From Paenibacillus xylanivorans (GTDB lineage Bacteria > Bacillota > Bacilli > Paenibacillales > Paenibacillaceae), in NCBI RefSeq assembly GCF_001280595.1, contig NZ_LITU01000078.1, positions 143,455 to 207,454 on the forward strand: 64,000 bases of DNA, in the 5' to 3' direction. Positions 1 to 9,274 of this stretch are shown here, one piece after another. Every line of letters starts with the position of its first letter. Position 1 is the stretch's first letter. A program made the position numbers and the translations under genes. The notes below the pieces were generated by a model, which saw only the letters and a program-made list of their open reading frames with translations, did not search any database and was not told where the DNA came from.

Positions 1-425
1 TCAAGGCTTACTGGGTCAGCCTTTTTGTCGCTAGCCTGGGGGTTATTGATAACGGGGACTGGAAGAAGGTAACGTTTGTCCGTGAAGGTGCCGAGGACCT
101 CGATATGCTACGTACGGTGAGTGTGCTTAAGAGCTTTGCCTGGGTGACCATGATTCGTGACCTGCGTGTGCAGAGGTTGCAAAAGCGCAGTGAATGGATG
201 ATTAAGCGTCTGTGGGATGCTTTCCTTGATCCGGAAACGTCCAAATCCATTATTCCGTCTGATTGGCTGCAACGTTATGAGAAGGATCAGGCGAAAGCGA
301 ACCCGATCTGGACCTGGGAGCACATGGTGATTGATTATATTGCCGGGATGACGGATGCTTTTGCCGAGAAAATTTACAATGAACTTTACGGTCTCAAGGT
401 CGGTTCCATCTACGATCTGGACTAG
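1..425 (+). CDS. dNTP triphosphohydrolase (dGTPase-like), C-terminal part
   Basis: Partial gene entering from the left edge; the reading frame is open from base 3 to the TAG at 423-425. About 140 residues are visible, ending with DYIAGMTDAFAEKIYNELYG, the kind of tail seen at the C-terminus of HD-domain deoxyguanosine triphosphate triphosphohydrolases. Those enzymes split dNTPs into deoxynucleoside and triphosphate. The catalytic HD motifs would lie upstream, outside the window, so activity cannot be judged. The family call rests on the tail alone. The internal ATG at 105 is not a start. Confidence 0.6.
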   Translation, partial: KAYWVSLFVASLGVIDNGDWKKVTFVREGAEDLDMLRTVSVLKSFAWVTMIRDLRVQRLQKRSEWMIKRLWDAFLDPETSKSIIPSDWLQRYEKDQAKANPIWTWEHMVIDYIAGMTDAFAEKIYNELYGLKVGSIYDLD

Positions 426-446
426 AGATAAGCGAGACGAAGGGAG

Positions 447-1454
447 ATGAGACGCTTGGGTGCGAACATCAGTGGAAAATACAATCTGGGCGTACTTGAC
501 CTTGTTCCAAGGTTGAACGGCGCCACAGCAGAACAGGCGCTTCAACAATCTGTTACACTTGCGCAGCATGCTGAAGAGTGGGGATATTCGAGGTACTGGA
601 CGTCAGAGCACCATGACATGGATGAACTGGCATCAGCATCGCCGGAAGTGTTGCTTGCCCATATTGGCGCGCGAACGAACACGATCCAGCTTGGCTCGGG
701 TGCCGTGCTATTACCGCACTATAGCCCGCTTAAAGTAGCGGAGTCGTTCCGACTGTTGGCGGCGCTTTATCCGGGACGGATTGAATTAGGCTTGGGACGT
801 GCTCCTGGGGGTGGCCCCCATGCGACGATGGCCTTGAGTGGCAATTACTTGCAACATGTGTCCAAGCTGCCTGAATCACTCGCAGCACTGACCGAACTGC
901 TGGAAGACCGTTACACCTATGAAGAACATCCGGTGACGGCCCGACCGATTCCGGCGCTTCCGTTATCCTTATGGATGCTGGGTACCAACGTAAAGAGTGC
1001 CGAGTTTGCCGCCCGTTTTGGCATGGGGTATGTATTCGGACAATTCATGAGTGACGCGGATGGTACAGAGGCCGTGCGGCGTTATCGGGAGGGGTTCATC
1101 CCCAGCGCTAACAGGAAAGAGCCGGAGGTTATGGTTGCTGTCGGTGTTCTGTGTGCGGAGACGCAGGAAGAGGCGTTGTCCTGGAGCCACGAGATGGCGG
1201 AGAGACGCAAAGCCGGAGGGAAAGAGCATTCGCCCCAGTCTGACATCGCCAACACGAGTATCCGCACCAACGACGATACGGCCGATGCCAATGGAAATGA
1301 AGTACAACGGCATCACGCCGGTACACCTGCACAAGTCTGGAATCAGCTGCAGCAGGTGTGCCACAGACTGGACACGGATCGGCTTCTTGTGGTGACAACC
1401 GGGCCGGATTACGAGAGAAGGTTGGCTTCTTACAAGTTACTGGCGAACGCATAA
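447..1454 (+). CDS. LLM-class (luciferase-like) flavin-dependent oxidoreductase
   Basis: Protein of about 335 residues with the bacterial luciferase-like TIM-barrel pattern: an N-terminal LGVLDLVPR strand, the YWTSEHHDM segment and the LGLGRAPGG segment. These are typical of the YhbW/MsnO8-type group that binds FMN and reduces or oxygenates unidentified substrates. The ATG at 447 directly abuts the AGGGAG at 441-446, which is too close. The in-frame TTG at 456 has 9 nt spacing and is probably the true start, removing three residues. It follows the dGTPase-like gene by 21 bp, so the two may be co-transcribed. The substrate cannot be inferred. Confidence 0.8.
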   Translation: MRRLGANISGKYNLGVLDLVPRLNGATAEQALQQSVTLAQHAEEWGYSRYWTSEHHDMDELASASPEVLLAHIGARTNTIQLGSGAVLLPHYSPLKVAESFRLLAALYPGRIELGLGRAPGGGPHATMALSGNYLQHVSKLPESLAALTELLEDRYTYEEHPVTARPIPALPLSLWMLGTNVKSAEFAARFGMGYVFGQFMSDADGTEAVRRYREGFIPSANRKEPEVMVAVGVLCAETQEEALSWSHEMAERRKAGGKEHSPQSDIANTSIRTNDDTADANGNEVQRHHAGTPAQVWNQLQQVCHRLDTDRLLVVTTGPDYERRLASYKLLANA

Positions 1455-1529
1455 GGGATGGCTGGTTAGTTGTTATGATACAAAGAAGGGCTGGTTCCAT
1501 ACCCGCCCTCTGCATGGATTCAAATCTTG

Positions 1530-1574
1530 AGAGCTGCAGATCGGATATTTGCCGTATGCTGCAGCTCTTTTTTG
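1530..1574 (+). terminator. Rho-independent terminator after the LLM oxidoreductase
   Basis: AGAGCTGCAG pairs with CTGCAGCTCT across a 19-nt loop, followed by a T run (TTTTTTGTTTC). It sits 75 bp past the stop codon and separates this unit from the chemoreceptor gene. Confidence 0.8.
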
Positions 1575-1687
1575 TTTCATTTTAGTTTAAATTTTTACAT
1601 CGTTCGATTCCATTCAACAGGTAATGTGAAATAATCACAAGATTTTACAAAATAAAGCATGACTAAAACAAAAGAATGTTATAGTAC

Positions 1688-1715
1688 TTTACGTCTCTTT
1701 TCCTATAGATATAAT
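1688..1715 (+). promoter_or_regulatory. possible sigma-A promoter for the chemoreceptor gene
   Basis: TTTACG (1688-1693), a 16-nt spacer and a perfect TATAAT (1710-1715) lie about 100 bp before the ATG at 1818. The -35 matches only 4 of 6. I looked for a sigma-D type TAAA/GCCGATAT promoter, usual for chemotaxis genes, and found only a badly spaced partial match near 1774-1798. The rest of the 1455-1817 gap shows only the terminator at 1530. Confidence 0.35.
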
Positions 1716-1817
1716 ATAGAAAAGAGTAGTTTGCAAGATGCCAAAAGAAGGGTAAAACAACGACAAAAGCACCTAAAATATGGAAGTGGCCGAAGATGGG
1801 CACAAGGGGGAAATCAT

Positions 1818-3530
1818 ATGTTCAGCAGATTCAGGATCAAGAGTATCGGTCTGCGTATCAGCATCGCGTTCTATTTATTAATCCTCTGTTTAATTCTTCT
1901 TAGTGTCACGATTGTTACACGAATGAACTCGATGGAAAGAAACACGAATGAGATCACTAATAACTGGATGCCCTCACTCCAACAGATTAACCGTTTGAAC
2001 TATACGACAGAACATATTTTGTCATTGAGTTATCGCCATTATGATGCACAGGCTGGGGACAAAGCGAGCCTCGCTGAAGAACGTACCAAGTATATTCGTG
2101 AAACGGCCCAGGCAATTAAAATATACGATCAACAGGAAAAGACAACGGAAGAAAAGGAACATTGGGATGCATTCAAAACGAAGTGGGCAGCGTACCTCAA
2201 GATTAACACACAATCCATTAAGCTGAGTGATGAAGGCCAGGAACAATTGGCCAAGGAAGTGTCCGAAAAAGGGGCCGATTCCTTCGATGCCATGCAAGTC
2301 GATCTGGATTATCTGGTGGAATACAATCAGGAACAGTCCAGCATCTCTGCTGCGCAGACGATCAGATCCGTCCAGGATGGCCGAATCATTATCATCATTG
2401 GTGTTCTAGTGATGATTATTATTACGGCGATTGCGATCCCGATCATCCGTTCACAAGTCGTAAAACCGCTGCTTCGGGTCATCAGTGCCGTGAAACTGAT
2501 TGCGGAAGGTCAATTAAATGTCCAGGACATACATACCAAACATGAAGACGAAGTTGGTGTACTTGCCAAAGCCGTGAACGACATGAAAGGTAATCTGACC
2601 TCCATGGTATTGAATGTCAGACGGATCGCTGAAGCCGTCAACCGCCAAAGCAGCGAATTGGCCATTTCCTCTGAAGAGGTTAAGATTGGCAGTCGTCAAA
2701 TTGCGATAACGATGGAAGAGTCGGCAAAAGCAGCAGAGAGTCAGGCGGAAACGGCTGTTGAATCTGCCCGCACCGTCCAGGGATTGAACGAACATATTCA
2801 GCAACATTCGGAGCAGGGAAACCAGCTTCGCCAGATGTCAGACCTCGTTCTGAAACAAGGACTGACCGGTCGCGAGTCCATGGAGCAATCCGTGAACCAG
2901 ATGCAGCAGATTGCTGGCGTAGTTTCATCTTCCATGAACAAGATGGAACAGCTGGATCGCAAAAACGAAGACATATCGCAGTTGGTTCAAGTCATTCATG
3001 ACATTGCGCGCCAAACCAACCTGCTTGCATTGAATGCTTCCATTGAAGCTGCCCGTGCAGGAGAGAGTGGTCGCGGATTTGCAGTCGTTGCAGCAGAAGT
3101 GCGTAAATTGTCCGAAGCCGTTCGGACTTCAGTGGAAGAGATTACCGTCATCACAGAGGATATTCAGAAGGGTTCCCAGGGTGTGGTTGAGGAATTGCGA
3201 ACAGGTGTACTGGAGACGGAGCGCGGGCAGCAGCAAGTACGCAATTCCGGCAATCTGTTCCGTACCATTAGTGAGTCGGTAGAGGGCATGGTTCAGGTCA
3301 TTGGTACAATGACGGATGGTCTGGAGAGCATGCAGGAGGCGAGCGGACGCATGAATGATTTCAGTCAACAAATTTCGACAGTATCGGAGGAATCCGCGGC
3401 CAGTGTAGAGGAAGTGTCAGCGTCGGCTGAGGAACAGGTGAGTTCAATGGAAACGATTAGCGGCAATATTCAAACCTTGAAAGATTTGTCCGAAGACCTG
3501 CTTGTTTCCATTGAAAAATTAAAAATATAA
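1818..3530 (+). CDS. methyl-accepting chemotaxis protein
   Basis: Membrane chemoreceptor of 570 residues. It has a first transmembrane helix at about residues 13-33, an extracytoplasmic helical sensor region to about 190 that resembles a four-helix bundle, a second transmembrane helix at about 193-215 (rich in Ile), a HAMP domain, and a long coiled-coil signalling domain. The conserved hairpin tip is present, with IARQTNLLALNASIEAARAG and GRGFAVVAAEVRKL. It should form receptor arrays with CheA/CheW. The frame is open upstream to 1659, but AAGGGGG (1804-1810) at 7 nt decides for the ATG at 1818. It stands alone, with no che genes nearby, and its ligand is unknown. Confidence 0.93.
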   Translation: MFSRFRIKSIGLRISIAFYLLILCLILLSVTIVTRMNSMERNTNEITNNWMPSLQQINRLNYTTEHILSLSYRHYDAQAGDKASLAEERTKYIRETAQAIKIYDQQEKTTEEKEHWDAFKTKWAAYLKINTQSIKLSDEGQEQLAKEVSEKGADSFDAMQVDLDYLVEYNQEQSSISAAQTIRSVQDGRIIIIIGVLVMIIITAIAIPIIRSQVVKPLLRVISAVKLIAEGQLNVQDIHTKHEDEVGVLAKAVNDMKGNLTSMVLNVRRIAEAVNRQSSELAISSEEVKIGSRQIAITMEESAKAAESQAETAVESARTVQGLNEHIQQHSEQGNQLRQMSDLVLKQGLTGRESMEQSVNQMQQIAGVVSSSMNKMEQLDRKNEDISQLVQVIHDIARQTNLLALNASIEAARAGESGRGFAVVAAEVRKLSEAVRTSVEEITVITEDIQKGSQGVVEELRTGVLETERGQQQVRNSGNLFRTISESVEGMVQVIGTMTDGLESMQEASGRMNDFSQQISTVSEESAASVEEVSASAEEQVSSMETISGNIQTLKDLSEDLLVSIEKLKI

Positions 3531-3570
3531 ACCTCTTCTTATAATAGAAGAAACATGAAGGACGGCTACC

Positions 3571-4548
3571 ATGGTGAGCTCTACAAACAACAAAGATTCA
3601 GTTGTCAGAAGTTACGTATATACCTTTGCTTGCCATGAGAATGAACGTGCCCTATGTGAACTGGAGTTGGAAACGATGCTCGTTCCTGGTACAGATATTC
3701 ATTCAGGCAATCATGCTTTTGTTCGCTCCAATCTATGCATTCCACCAGGTAGAAGTCCGTTTGTCCGAGGCAGACTGGATGTGATGGCCGAAGCGGATAC
3801 GGTAGAAGATCTGAAGCATGCCGCTTCACAAATCGATCTGTCTTCTGGTGAAACGTTTAAGGTTGTCTGCCTGAAAGAGGGCGATGACATGCCGGATTAT
3901 GCGCATTCCCGTCTGCTGGAAAAAGAGCTGGGCATGTGTATTAGAGGAAAAGCCATGATGAAACAGCCTGAGGTGACTTTCGGACTAATCCATGCGAATG
4001 GGAAATGGCTCCTCGGTCAATGGACAGAGGCGGATCGTTCTTGGCAAACCCATCATCAGAAGCCGCAAAATTATTCCACAGGCCTTGGTGTTACGTTAGC
4101 CAGAGCGTTGGTCAATATTGCTATTCCTCAAGTGGAGGGACATCAGTTGCTTGATCCGTGCTGTGGAATGGGAACCGTTGTTATTGAGGCGTTGTCGATG
4201 GGGATTGAGGCAAAAGGGAATGATTTGAACCCTTTGGCTGTGCAAGGCGCGCGAATTAATCTTCCTCATTATGGTTATGATTCAGCCAGAATTACACTCG
4301 GGGATATGAATGATCTGGAAGGATCGTACGATGCAGCCATCCTCGACATGCCTTACAATCTGTGCTCGGTTCTTCCGGATGAGGAACAACTTGCCATGTT
4401 AACGAGTTTGAAGAGGCTTGCAGGTCGAGCGGTTATCGTTTCCACCGAATGGGTGGAGGGGCACATTCTGGATGCCGGATGGAACATCGATCAGTATCGA
4501 ACGGTGAACAAAGGCACGTTTATACGTCACATTTGGCTATGTACTTAG
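3571..4548 (+). CDS. TRM11-like SAM-dependent RNA methyltransferase
   Basis: 325 residues. The N-terminal half (about 1-170) is variable, as in THUMP-containing RNA methyltransferases. The C-terminal Rossmann domain carries motif I LLDPCCGMGTVVIEAL at about 194-209 and DMPYN at about 259-263, a variant of the (D/N)PPY catalytic motif of N2-guanine/N6-adenine methyltransferases. This points to tRNA or rRNA guanosine methylation of the Trm11/TrmG10 type, acting in the cytoplasm; the target base is not evident. AAGGA at 7 nt supports the ATG. The replacement of the usual P by M in DMPYN is a mild oddity. A terminator follows at 4574. Confidence 0.75.
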   Translation: MVSSTNNKDSVVRSYVYTFACHENERALCELELETMLVPGTDIHSGNHAFVRSNLCIPPGRSPFVRGRLDVMAEADTVEDLKHAASQIDLSSGETFKVVCLKEGDDMPDYAHSRLLEKELGMCIRGKAMMKQPEVTFGLIHANGKWLLGQWTEADRSWQTHHQKPQNYSTGLGVTLARALVNIAIPQVEGHQLLDPCCGMGTVVIEALSMGIEAKGNDLNPLAVQGARINLPHYGYDSARITLGDMNDLEGSYDAAILDMPYNLCSVLPDEEQLAMLTSLKRLAGRAVIVSTEWVEGHILDAGWNIDQYRTVNKGTFIRHIWLCT

Positions 4549-4573
4549 AACGACTGTACTGAAAATAATAGAA

Positions 4574-4619
4574 AAAACCTCCATACCGGAAAAATCCATT
4601 TTCCGGTATGGAGGTTTTT
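4574..4619. terminator. bidirectional terminator between convergent genes
   Basis: AAAACCTCCATACCGGAAAA pairs perfectly with TTTTCCGGTATGGAGGTTTT across a 5-nt loop, with A and T tracts on both sides. It can serve the methyltransferase on the plus strand and the dehydrogenase on the minus strand. Confidence 0.9.
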
Positions 4620-4683
4620 GATTTTCGTAGGGAAACTACCTCACATGGATTTGTACAATTTCACATAAGAACATCAAGCATTT

Positions 4684-5640
4684 TTAGTATTTATGACTAT
4701 AATTCACCAGATTAAGCGGAAGCTTTTTTCCGGCAACATAGGATTCCAAATTTTGTATAAAAATATCAAGTGCCCGTTCGGTGTATTGCTCTGTGCTGCC
4801 TGCAATATGCGGCGTAATCAAGACGTTATCCTTGCCCCACAGTCGATGATCGGCAGGTAGTGGCTCCTCCTCAAATACGTCAAGTGCAGCAAAGGCAATC
4901 TGTCCACTGTCCAGTGCACCCAGCAGAGCTTCCGTATTCACGCATGGACCACGTCCCACATTGACGAAACAGGAACCGGATTTGAAATGCTCAAATGCAG
5001 TCTGATTATAAATATGGTGGGTTTCATCCGTAAGGGGCAAAATATTGATGACGTAATCGCCTTGACTCAGTGCTTCGTGTAGGCCGGACATAGTGTACAT
5101 TTGGTCTACATTCGGAACGTCTTTTCCGGAGCGTCGAACCCCAATGACGTTCATACCCAGTACTTTGAGAATGCGCGCGGTTTCTGATCCAATCTCTCCG
5201 ACACCGACGATAACCGCAGTTTTGCCATGCAATTCCGGGAGCGGTTTGCCTGGTGATTTCCACTCCGCCTGTTGCTGGTACAGCATCGCTTGTCTGAGCC
5301 AGCGGCTGTGGGACAACATCATGCCCAGAATAATTTCGGTAATGGGAATGGCGTGTACGCCATTAGCACTGGTTAGCATAATTCCTTTTTGTTCCAAATC
5401 CGAGAATGGAAGGTTGTCCACCCCTGCGGACCAGACTTGAACCCATTTCAGAGGACTGTTTTCTTTCAGCACATGCTCGGTTACGAGAGGAGACCAGCCT
5501 ACGACAATTTCGGCTTCTTTTAACTCCGATGCGTCAATCTCCTTGGCTTTGCCAACCGTAAGTGTATAACCTGGCGCTGCATCCAAAATACGTTGTTGTT
5601 GCTTCGTCGACAAGGATGGAAAACATACAATTTTACCCAT
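4684..5640 (-). CDS. D-isomer-specific 2-hydroxyacid dehydrogenase family protein
   Basis: 318 residues, the usual length of the family. It has a Rossmann NAD-binding domain with VGVGEIGSETARIL in the middle, the catalytic Arg in NVGRGPCVNTEALL, the catalytic Glu in FEEEPLPADHRLW and the catalytic His in ITPHIAGSTEQY. Such enzymes reduce 2-oxoacids or oxidise D-2-hydroxyacids with NAD(P)H. The substrate is unknown; glyoxylate/hydroxypyruvate-type reductases and orphan SerA-like proteins are equally possible. On the minus strand AGGAGG lies 9 nt before the ATG. It is monocistronic. Confidence 0.85.
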   Translation of the reverse strand: MGKIVCFPSLSTKQQQRILDAAPGYTLTVGKAKEIDASELKEAEIVVGWSPLVTEHVLKENSPLKWVQVWSAGVDNLPFSDLEQKGIMLTSANGVHAIPITEIILGMMLSHSRWLRQAMLYQQQAEWKSPGKPLPELHGKTAVIVGVGEIGSETARILKVLGMNVIGVRRSGKDVPNVDQMYTMSGLHEALSQGDYVINILPLTDETHHIYNQTAFEHFKSGSCFVNVGRGPCVNTEALLGALDSGQIAFAALDVFEEEPLPADHRLWGKDNVLITPHIAGSTEQYTERALDIFIQNLESYVAGKKLPLNLVNYSHKY

Positions 5641-5829
5641 AGTTAGTGGCCTCCTGAATTCAAATAAGTTGTGGTATTAGTTTAGCAGAAAAGAAGACGA
5701 TGTGCGTAAAAGGCAGGAATACAGCCTCATGTGCAAATCCCAAAAATTGTGTCACTCTATACTTAACCAGCTTGAAACCATAGAGACGACTGTGAAATAA
5801 TAAAATGAACTTTAGAAGAGGTGTATACC

Positions 5830-6432
5830 ATGAATAACTATTCATATACGGATCTTCCATCCCGGCGGGAACGATTATTTATTGCACTTCGGGTGCCAGC
5901 ACATATTCAGAATTCACTTCGGATGTCTGCAGAACAGGTGCAAGGAAAGCTTGATTTTCGGAAATGGACCGATTATAGAGATTATCATATTACATTGCAA
6001 TTTCTGGGAGATACCCTTGTTAGTGACATTGGACATCTTCGGAAAGCGCTGCGCTCGGCAACGGCCTTATTCCAGCCTTTTGAGCTGCAATTATCCGGAT
6101 GGGGAACGTTTGGTCTGGAAGAGGCACCAAAGGTGCTGTGGAAGGGTGTTGAAGGAGATATCGATCAACTTCATCTTCTGCAAAAACGGATCGTGGACGC
6201 AACTTCTTCCCTTGGATTCGAGGCTGAATTAAGACCTTATTCTCCTCATATCACGATTGCACGTAAATTTCTGGGTGGGGACCCAGGAAATGAAGATAAA
6301 GGAATATTTAAAGTGCTTCCTGCACAATTTCTAGGTGTTAATTCTTGGATGGTACAAGATTTTGTGCTTTATGTGACACAGCCAGGTCAGACGCCGATGT
6401 ATGAGGTCGTGGATACGTTTTCTTTTTCCTGA
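5830..6432 (+). CDS. thpR: RNA 2',3'-cyclic phosphodiesterase (LigT/ThpR family)
   Basis: 200 residues with both signature motifs of the 2H phosphoesterase superfamily, HITLQF (about residue 56) and HITIARKF (about 142). These histidines act together on cyclic 2',3'-phosphates at RNA ends. The fold repeats twice, as expected. An in-frame GTG at 5821 is possible, but the purine stretch AAGAGGTG just before fits the ATG at 5830 better. The gene lies between divergently read neighbours with no partner gene to suggest a specific pathway. Confidence 0.85.
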   Translation: MNNYSYTDLPSRRERLFIALRVPAHIQNSLRMSAEQVQGKLDFRKWTDYRDYHITLQFLGDTLVSDIGHLRKALRSATALFQPFELQLSGWGTFGLEEAPKVLWKGVEGDIDQLHLLQKRIVDATSSLGFEAELRPYSPHITIARKFLGGDPGNEDKGIFKVLPAQFLGVNSWMVQDFVLYVTQPGQTPMYEVVDTFSFS

Positions 6433-6459
6433 AACTCATTGATATGACATAAAATCACA

Positions 6460-6488
6460 TTGACATTACGTTATTCCCTATGTAATAT
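6460..6488 (+). promoter_or_regulatory. strong sigma-A promoter of the SleB-like gene
   Basis: A perfect TTGACA (6460-6465), a 17-nt spacer and TAATAT (6483-6488) lie 75 bp upstream of the ATG at 6563. The sigma-A form, rather than a sporulation-sigma form, suggests vegetative expression of this hydrolase. Confidence 0.7.
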
Positions 6489-6562
6489 TAGCCATCGTTA
6501 TTCAAATTCTTTTTTTGTGGTTACTTAGATTAGGGAATTGTTTCGACAGGAGGAATCTTCGA

Positions 6563-7420
6563 ATGGATATTATAAGCAAGAATCGTTGGGTGGCACCGAT
6601 GTTATCTGTGCTGCTTGTATGTATAGTGGGGGCTAATGTCGTTCAGGCGACTGGAAAGTGGAATGAGGCAAGTGATAGCAAACAGATGACCGAACTCGCG
6701 GCTTCTGCAGAAAATAGCGAAAATTCTTTTAGCGAAGACAGGCGAATGATGAAAGACGGGACAAGTCTATCTACTGATGCGTCTATCCAGGCTGATAACT
6801 GGACCAATTCGCTCCCAGCCAAGAACTGGCTGACGGCTGCTCAGGAAGAGCAGGAACAGAAAGAAGCTAAGGCTAAACATGTGGCCCGAGCTGCGGCAGC
6901 GGCTAAAGCGAAGAAAGAGGCTGCTCTGAAATTGGCCAAGGTAGAGCATGCCAAAGCGGTAGCTGCAATTACCACTCCCCCCCAAAAACTTTACTTTACA
7001 CGGACCAAACTTCTGAACCAGGAAGACTCAAAACTTGCAACCTGGTCATACAGTGTGTCCGATAAAGAGCTGCTTCTGCTGCAAAAAATCGTCATGGCAG
7101 AGGCGGAAGGTGAACCGTACGAAGGCAAAGTGGCAGTTGCCAATGTTGTCTTAAACCGGCTGCGGTCAGCCAATTTTCCCGATACCATTTATAAAGTAAT
7201 CTACCAGAAATCTCAATTCAGTCCTGTAGCGAACGGGCGCTTGAAACGTGTTACTCCCAATGAGGACAGTATCAAGGCAGTCAATGCAGCGTTGAATGGG
7301 AAAAAGGAAGTCGCTGATGATACGTATTATTTCTTGTCATTGACGCTTGCGGATGATCTTACAGTGGCTCGCTCCCAGAAAAAAGTAAAAACGATTGGGC
7401 ATCATACTTTTTATAAGTAA
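6563..7420 (+). CDS. cell wall hydrolase, SleB/Hydrolase_2 family, secreted
   Basis: 285 residues. An N-terminal hydrophobic stretch (about 9-28, ending ...GANVVQA) reads as a signal peptide or anchor. A low-complexity Ala/Lys/Glu linker follows at about 95-150. The C-terminal domain, from about 175, has KIVMAEAEGEPYEGKVAVA, VVLNRLRS and SQFSPVANG, as in SleB/CwlJ-type hydrolases, with the likely catalytic Glu in AEAEGE. It should cleave peptidoglycan, perhaps spore cortex. AGGAGG at 8 nt decides for the ATG at 6563 over the upstream in-frame 6515. No YpeB gene follows, which argues against the canonical sleB role. Confidence 0.85.
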   Translation: MDIISKNRWVAPMLSVLLVCIVGANVVQATGKWNEASDSKQMTELAASAENSENSFSEDRRMMKDGTSLSTDASIQADNWTNSLPAKNWLTAAQEEQEQKEAKAKHVARAAAAAKAKKEAALKLAKVEHAKAVAAITTPPQKLYFTRTKLLNQEDSKLATWSYSVSDKELLLLQKIVMAEAEGEPYEGKVAVANVVLNRLRSANFPDTIYKVIYQKSQFSPVANGRLKRVTPNEDSIKAVNAALNGKKEVADDTYYFLSLTLADDLTVARSQKKVKTIGHHTFYK

Positions 7421-7595
7421 TTGATCTGTAAATTCTGCAAACAGGCAGGGTAGTTAACTATGTATTGGTTACGTAGACCTTGAAAAGCCCTGTAATGTAG
7501 TTTTATTTCGTCGTTTTTAATTTAATTGGTGATGAGGGTTTGTTATTTAAATTACCCTTTTTTGCAGCAAGTCATACGGATATATGATTGAAATA

Positions 7596-7637
7596 AAAGA
7601 AGGTTCCCTTCCGAATCAATGGAGGGGAACCTTCTTT
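7596..7637 (-). terminator. terminator of the UgtP-like gene
   Basis: AAAGAAGGTTCCC pairs with a matching GGGAACCTTCTTT arm. Read on the minus strand the hairpin ends in CTTTTATTT, so it serves the minus-strand glycosyltransferase. It may also stop readthrough from the SleB-like gene. Confidence 0.8.
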
Positions 7638-7697
7638 ATGCATGTCCTTAAGAGATAGAATGCCCTCGTAGAAGGGCTGGAAGGGGTCACAGAGCTG

Positions 7698-8918
7698 CTA
7701 GAATGGTATTCGGGTACCTGACAGCGAAGTTGCCCCAATTCCGGCTGTGAAGCGCTCCTTGGGTGCGGATGTGACTTCGGCTGTAGCCGGGAACAATAAA
7801 TCATGGACAGCCTGGGCACAACATGTTGGATCATAGGTGTTTCTGCTCCCAGGTTTGTGAACTGATTTCAGCTGGCTTTCAGCATAACGTGGTGCATAGA
7901 CCTGCTCACTTAGGTGCTTGAAGCGATTGGTAATAACGTCAGCAGAGTGAATGACCTGGCCGTATCCGGCTTGTACAAAATATTCACAGTTTTCTTCTTC
8001 CTGCCCCGGCAATGGAGGCACGAATAACATCGGCAAGCCTTTAGCCAATGCTTCCGTACAAGTCATGCCACCGGGCTTCGTAATGAGCACATCGGATACG
8101 TCCATCAGTTTGCTAACCTCGCGGGTATACCCTAGAATGCGTATATTCGGATGCTGGAAGCAGGGCATTTCCTTCAACTTGGCAATCATTTTCTCATTGC
8201 TTCCCAGACAGAACAGCAGCTGTACCCGATCCGCCCAGGAGGCGAGAGCCTTCATATGCTCCTCATCAAAGGAAAGTCCCCATCCGCCACCCATGAGCAG
8301 AGCAGTCGGCATGTTCTGAAGCCCCATTTCCTGTCGGAGGCTTACCTTGTCTCCAGCTTCCCAGAAGTCAGGATGTACAGGAATGCCGGTGATTTGGATT
8401 CTGGAGGGCTCAACACCCCTGATTTCAAGCAGAGCCTTTACCTGTGGCGTAGATACCAGATATTTGTTAACCTCGGGATTAATCCACGTTGCATGTACGT
8501 CGTAGTCTGTGACGAGCGTATACAGTGGAATATTGAGTCCCTGGCGTTTCAGCCGGGAGATGACCGCATTCGGAAAAGGATGGGTACAGATCACGGCATC
8601 GGGTTTTAATTGGGATACGACTTGAGCCGTCTGTGTATAGAAAATCCGGTGCAAGGCCAGTTTGGTAAATCCGTTTAGTGATTTGTTGTATTGCGTCCGA
8701 TACAGCAGACTGACCAGCTTGGGCTGAACCGTTAGCGTTTTCCGGTAAGCGGACAGAATTAGCGGAGCCATAGTTGGATTTAAAAATTTACCAAGCTCAA
8801 TGACCCGACTATGCACATGTGGACTGACTTTCTTAATGCCGCTTGCGAGCGCATGGGCGGCCTGGGTGTGACCGGTGCCGAAACCTTCGGATAACAAGAG
8901 CACTCTTGGTTTTCGCAT
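7698..8918 (-). CDS. processive diacylglycerol glucosyltransferase-like protein (UgtP/MGDG synthase family)
   Basis: 406 residues. The N-terminal MGDG-synthase-type domain has the glycine-rich LLLSEGFGTGHTQAAHAL, and the C-terminal GT28-type nucleotide-sugar-binding domain has LLMGGGWG near the middle and TKPGGMTCTEALAKGLPMLF for the UDP-sugar. UgtP transfers glucose from UDP-glucose to diacylglycerol, making membrane glycolipids and the lipoteichoic acid anchor. On the minus strand AAAGGTGA favours the ATG at 8918 (MRKPRV) over the one at 8939. A C-terminal tail of about 40 residues is not obviously part of the fold. UDP-glucose from galU in this window is the likely donor. Confidence 0.85.
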   Translation of the reverse strand: MRKPRVLLLSEGFGTGHTQAAHALASGIKKVSPHVHSRVIELGKFLNPTMAPLILSAYRKTLTVQPKLVSLLYRTQYNKSLNGFTKLALHRIFYTQTAQVVSQLKPDAVICTHPFPNAVISRLKRQGLNIPLYTLVTDYDVHATWINPEVNKYLVSTPQVKALLEIRGVEPSRIQITGIPVHPDFWEAGDKVSLRQEMGLQNMPTALLMGGGWGLSFDEEHMKALASWADRVQLLFCLGSNEKMIAKLKEMPCFQHPNIRILGYTREVSKLMDVSDVLITKPGGMTCTEALAKGLPMLFVPPLPGQEEENCEYFVQAGYGQVIHSADVITNRFKHLSEQVYAPRYAESQLKSVHKPGSRNTYDPTCCAQAVHDLLFPATAEVTSAPKERFTAGIGATSLSGTRIPF

Positions 8919-9172
8919 GAGTTCACCTTTATTCATCAATTTAAATTTAACATCTCATAGTCATACCGCACGTTGCATTACTACATGAATATACAGCGAA
9001 GCGGAAAATCATGTTCATTCGTTACATATTTACACTATAGTTAATGTTCTGATACATCGAAACTTCGTCTTTATCCGTGTTATTGGAGTCATCATACACT
9101 ATAGACGACGATAGAAGCAGTTTCCACTGCATTTCGGTTAAAAAAAATTAACACAAATTTTTAATGTTAGGG
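8919..9172. other. intergenic region between divergent genes
   Basis: This AT-rich stretch must hold the minus-strand promoter of the UgtP-like gene, but no -35/-10 pair stands out. No open frame with a ribosome binding site or convincing hairpin was seen. Confidence 0.5.
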
Positions 9173-9201
9173 TTGCAATCTGATGGTGAGAGTGGTAATC
9201 T
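9173..9201 (+). promoter_or_regulatory. sigma-A promoter of the TetR gene
   Basis: TTGCAA (9173-9178), a 17-nt spacer and TAATCT (9196-9201). The expected start point, about 9208, lies just before the inverted repeat at 9214-9240, which fits autorepression. Confidence 0.55.
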
Positions 9202-9213
9202 TGGTTTTGACCG

Positions 9214-9240
9214 AATGACCGAATTGTATTTTTGGTCATT
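9214..9240. promoter_or_regulatory. inverted repeat, probable TetR operator 1
   Basis: AATGACC and GGTCATT are separated by 13 nt, between the predicted start point and the TetR start codon. The TGACC-N13-GGTCA core and spacing recur in the second repeat, in front of the YhgE-like gene at 9946-9976. Confidence 0.6.
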
Positions 9241-9274
9241 TAAAGAGAACGATCAACAAAAATGAGGAGGGGAT

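Noticed and set aside
1774..1800. Sigma-D promoter before the chemoreceptor gene
   Set aside because: TAAA and GCCGAAGA are present but only 11 nt apart instead of about 15.
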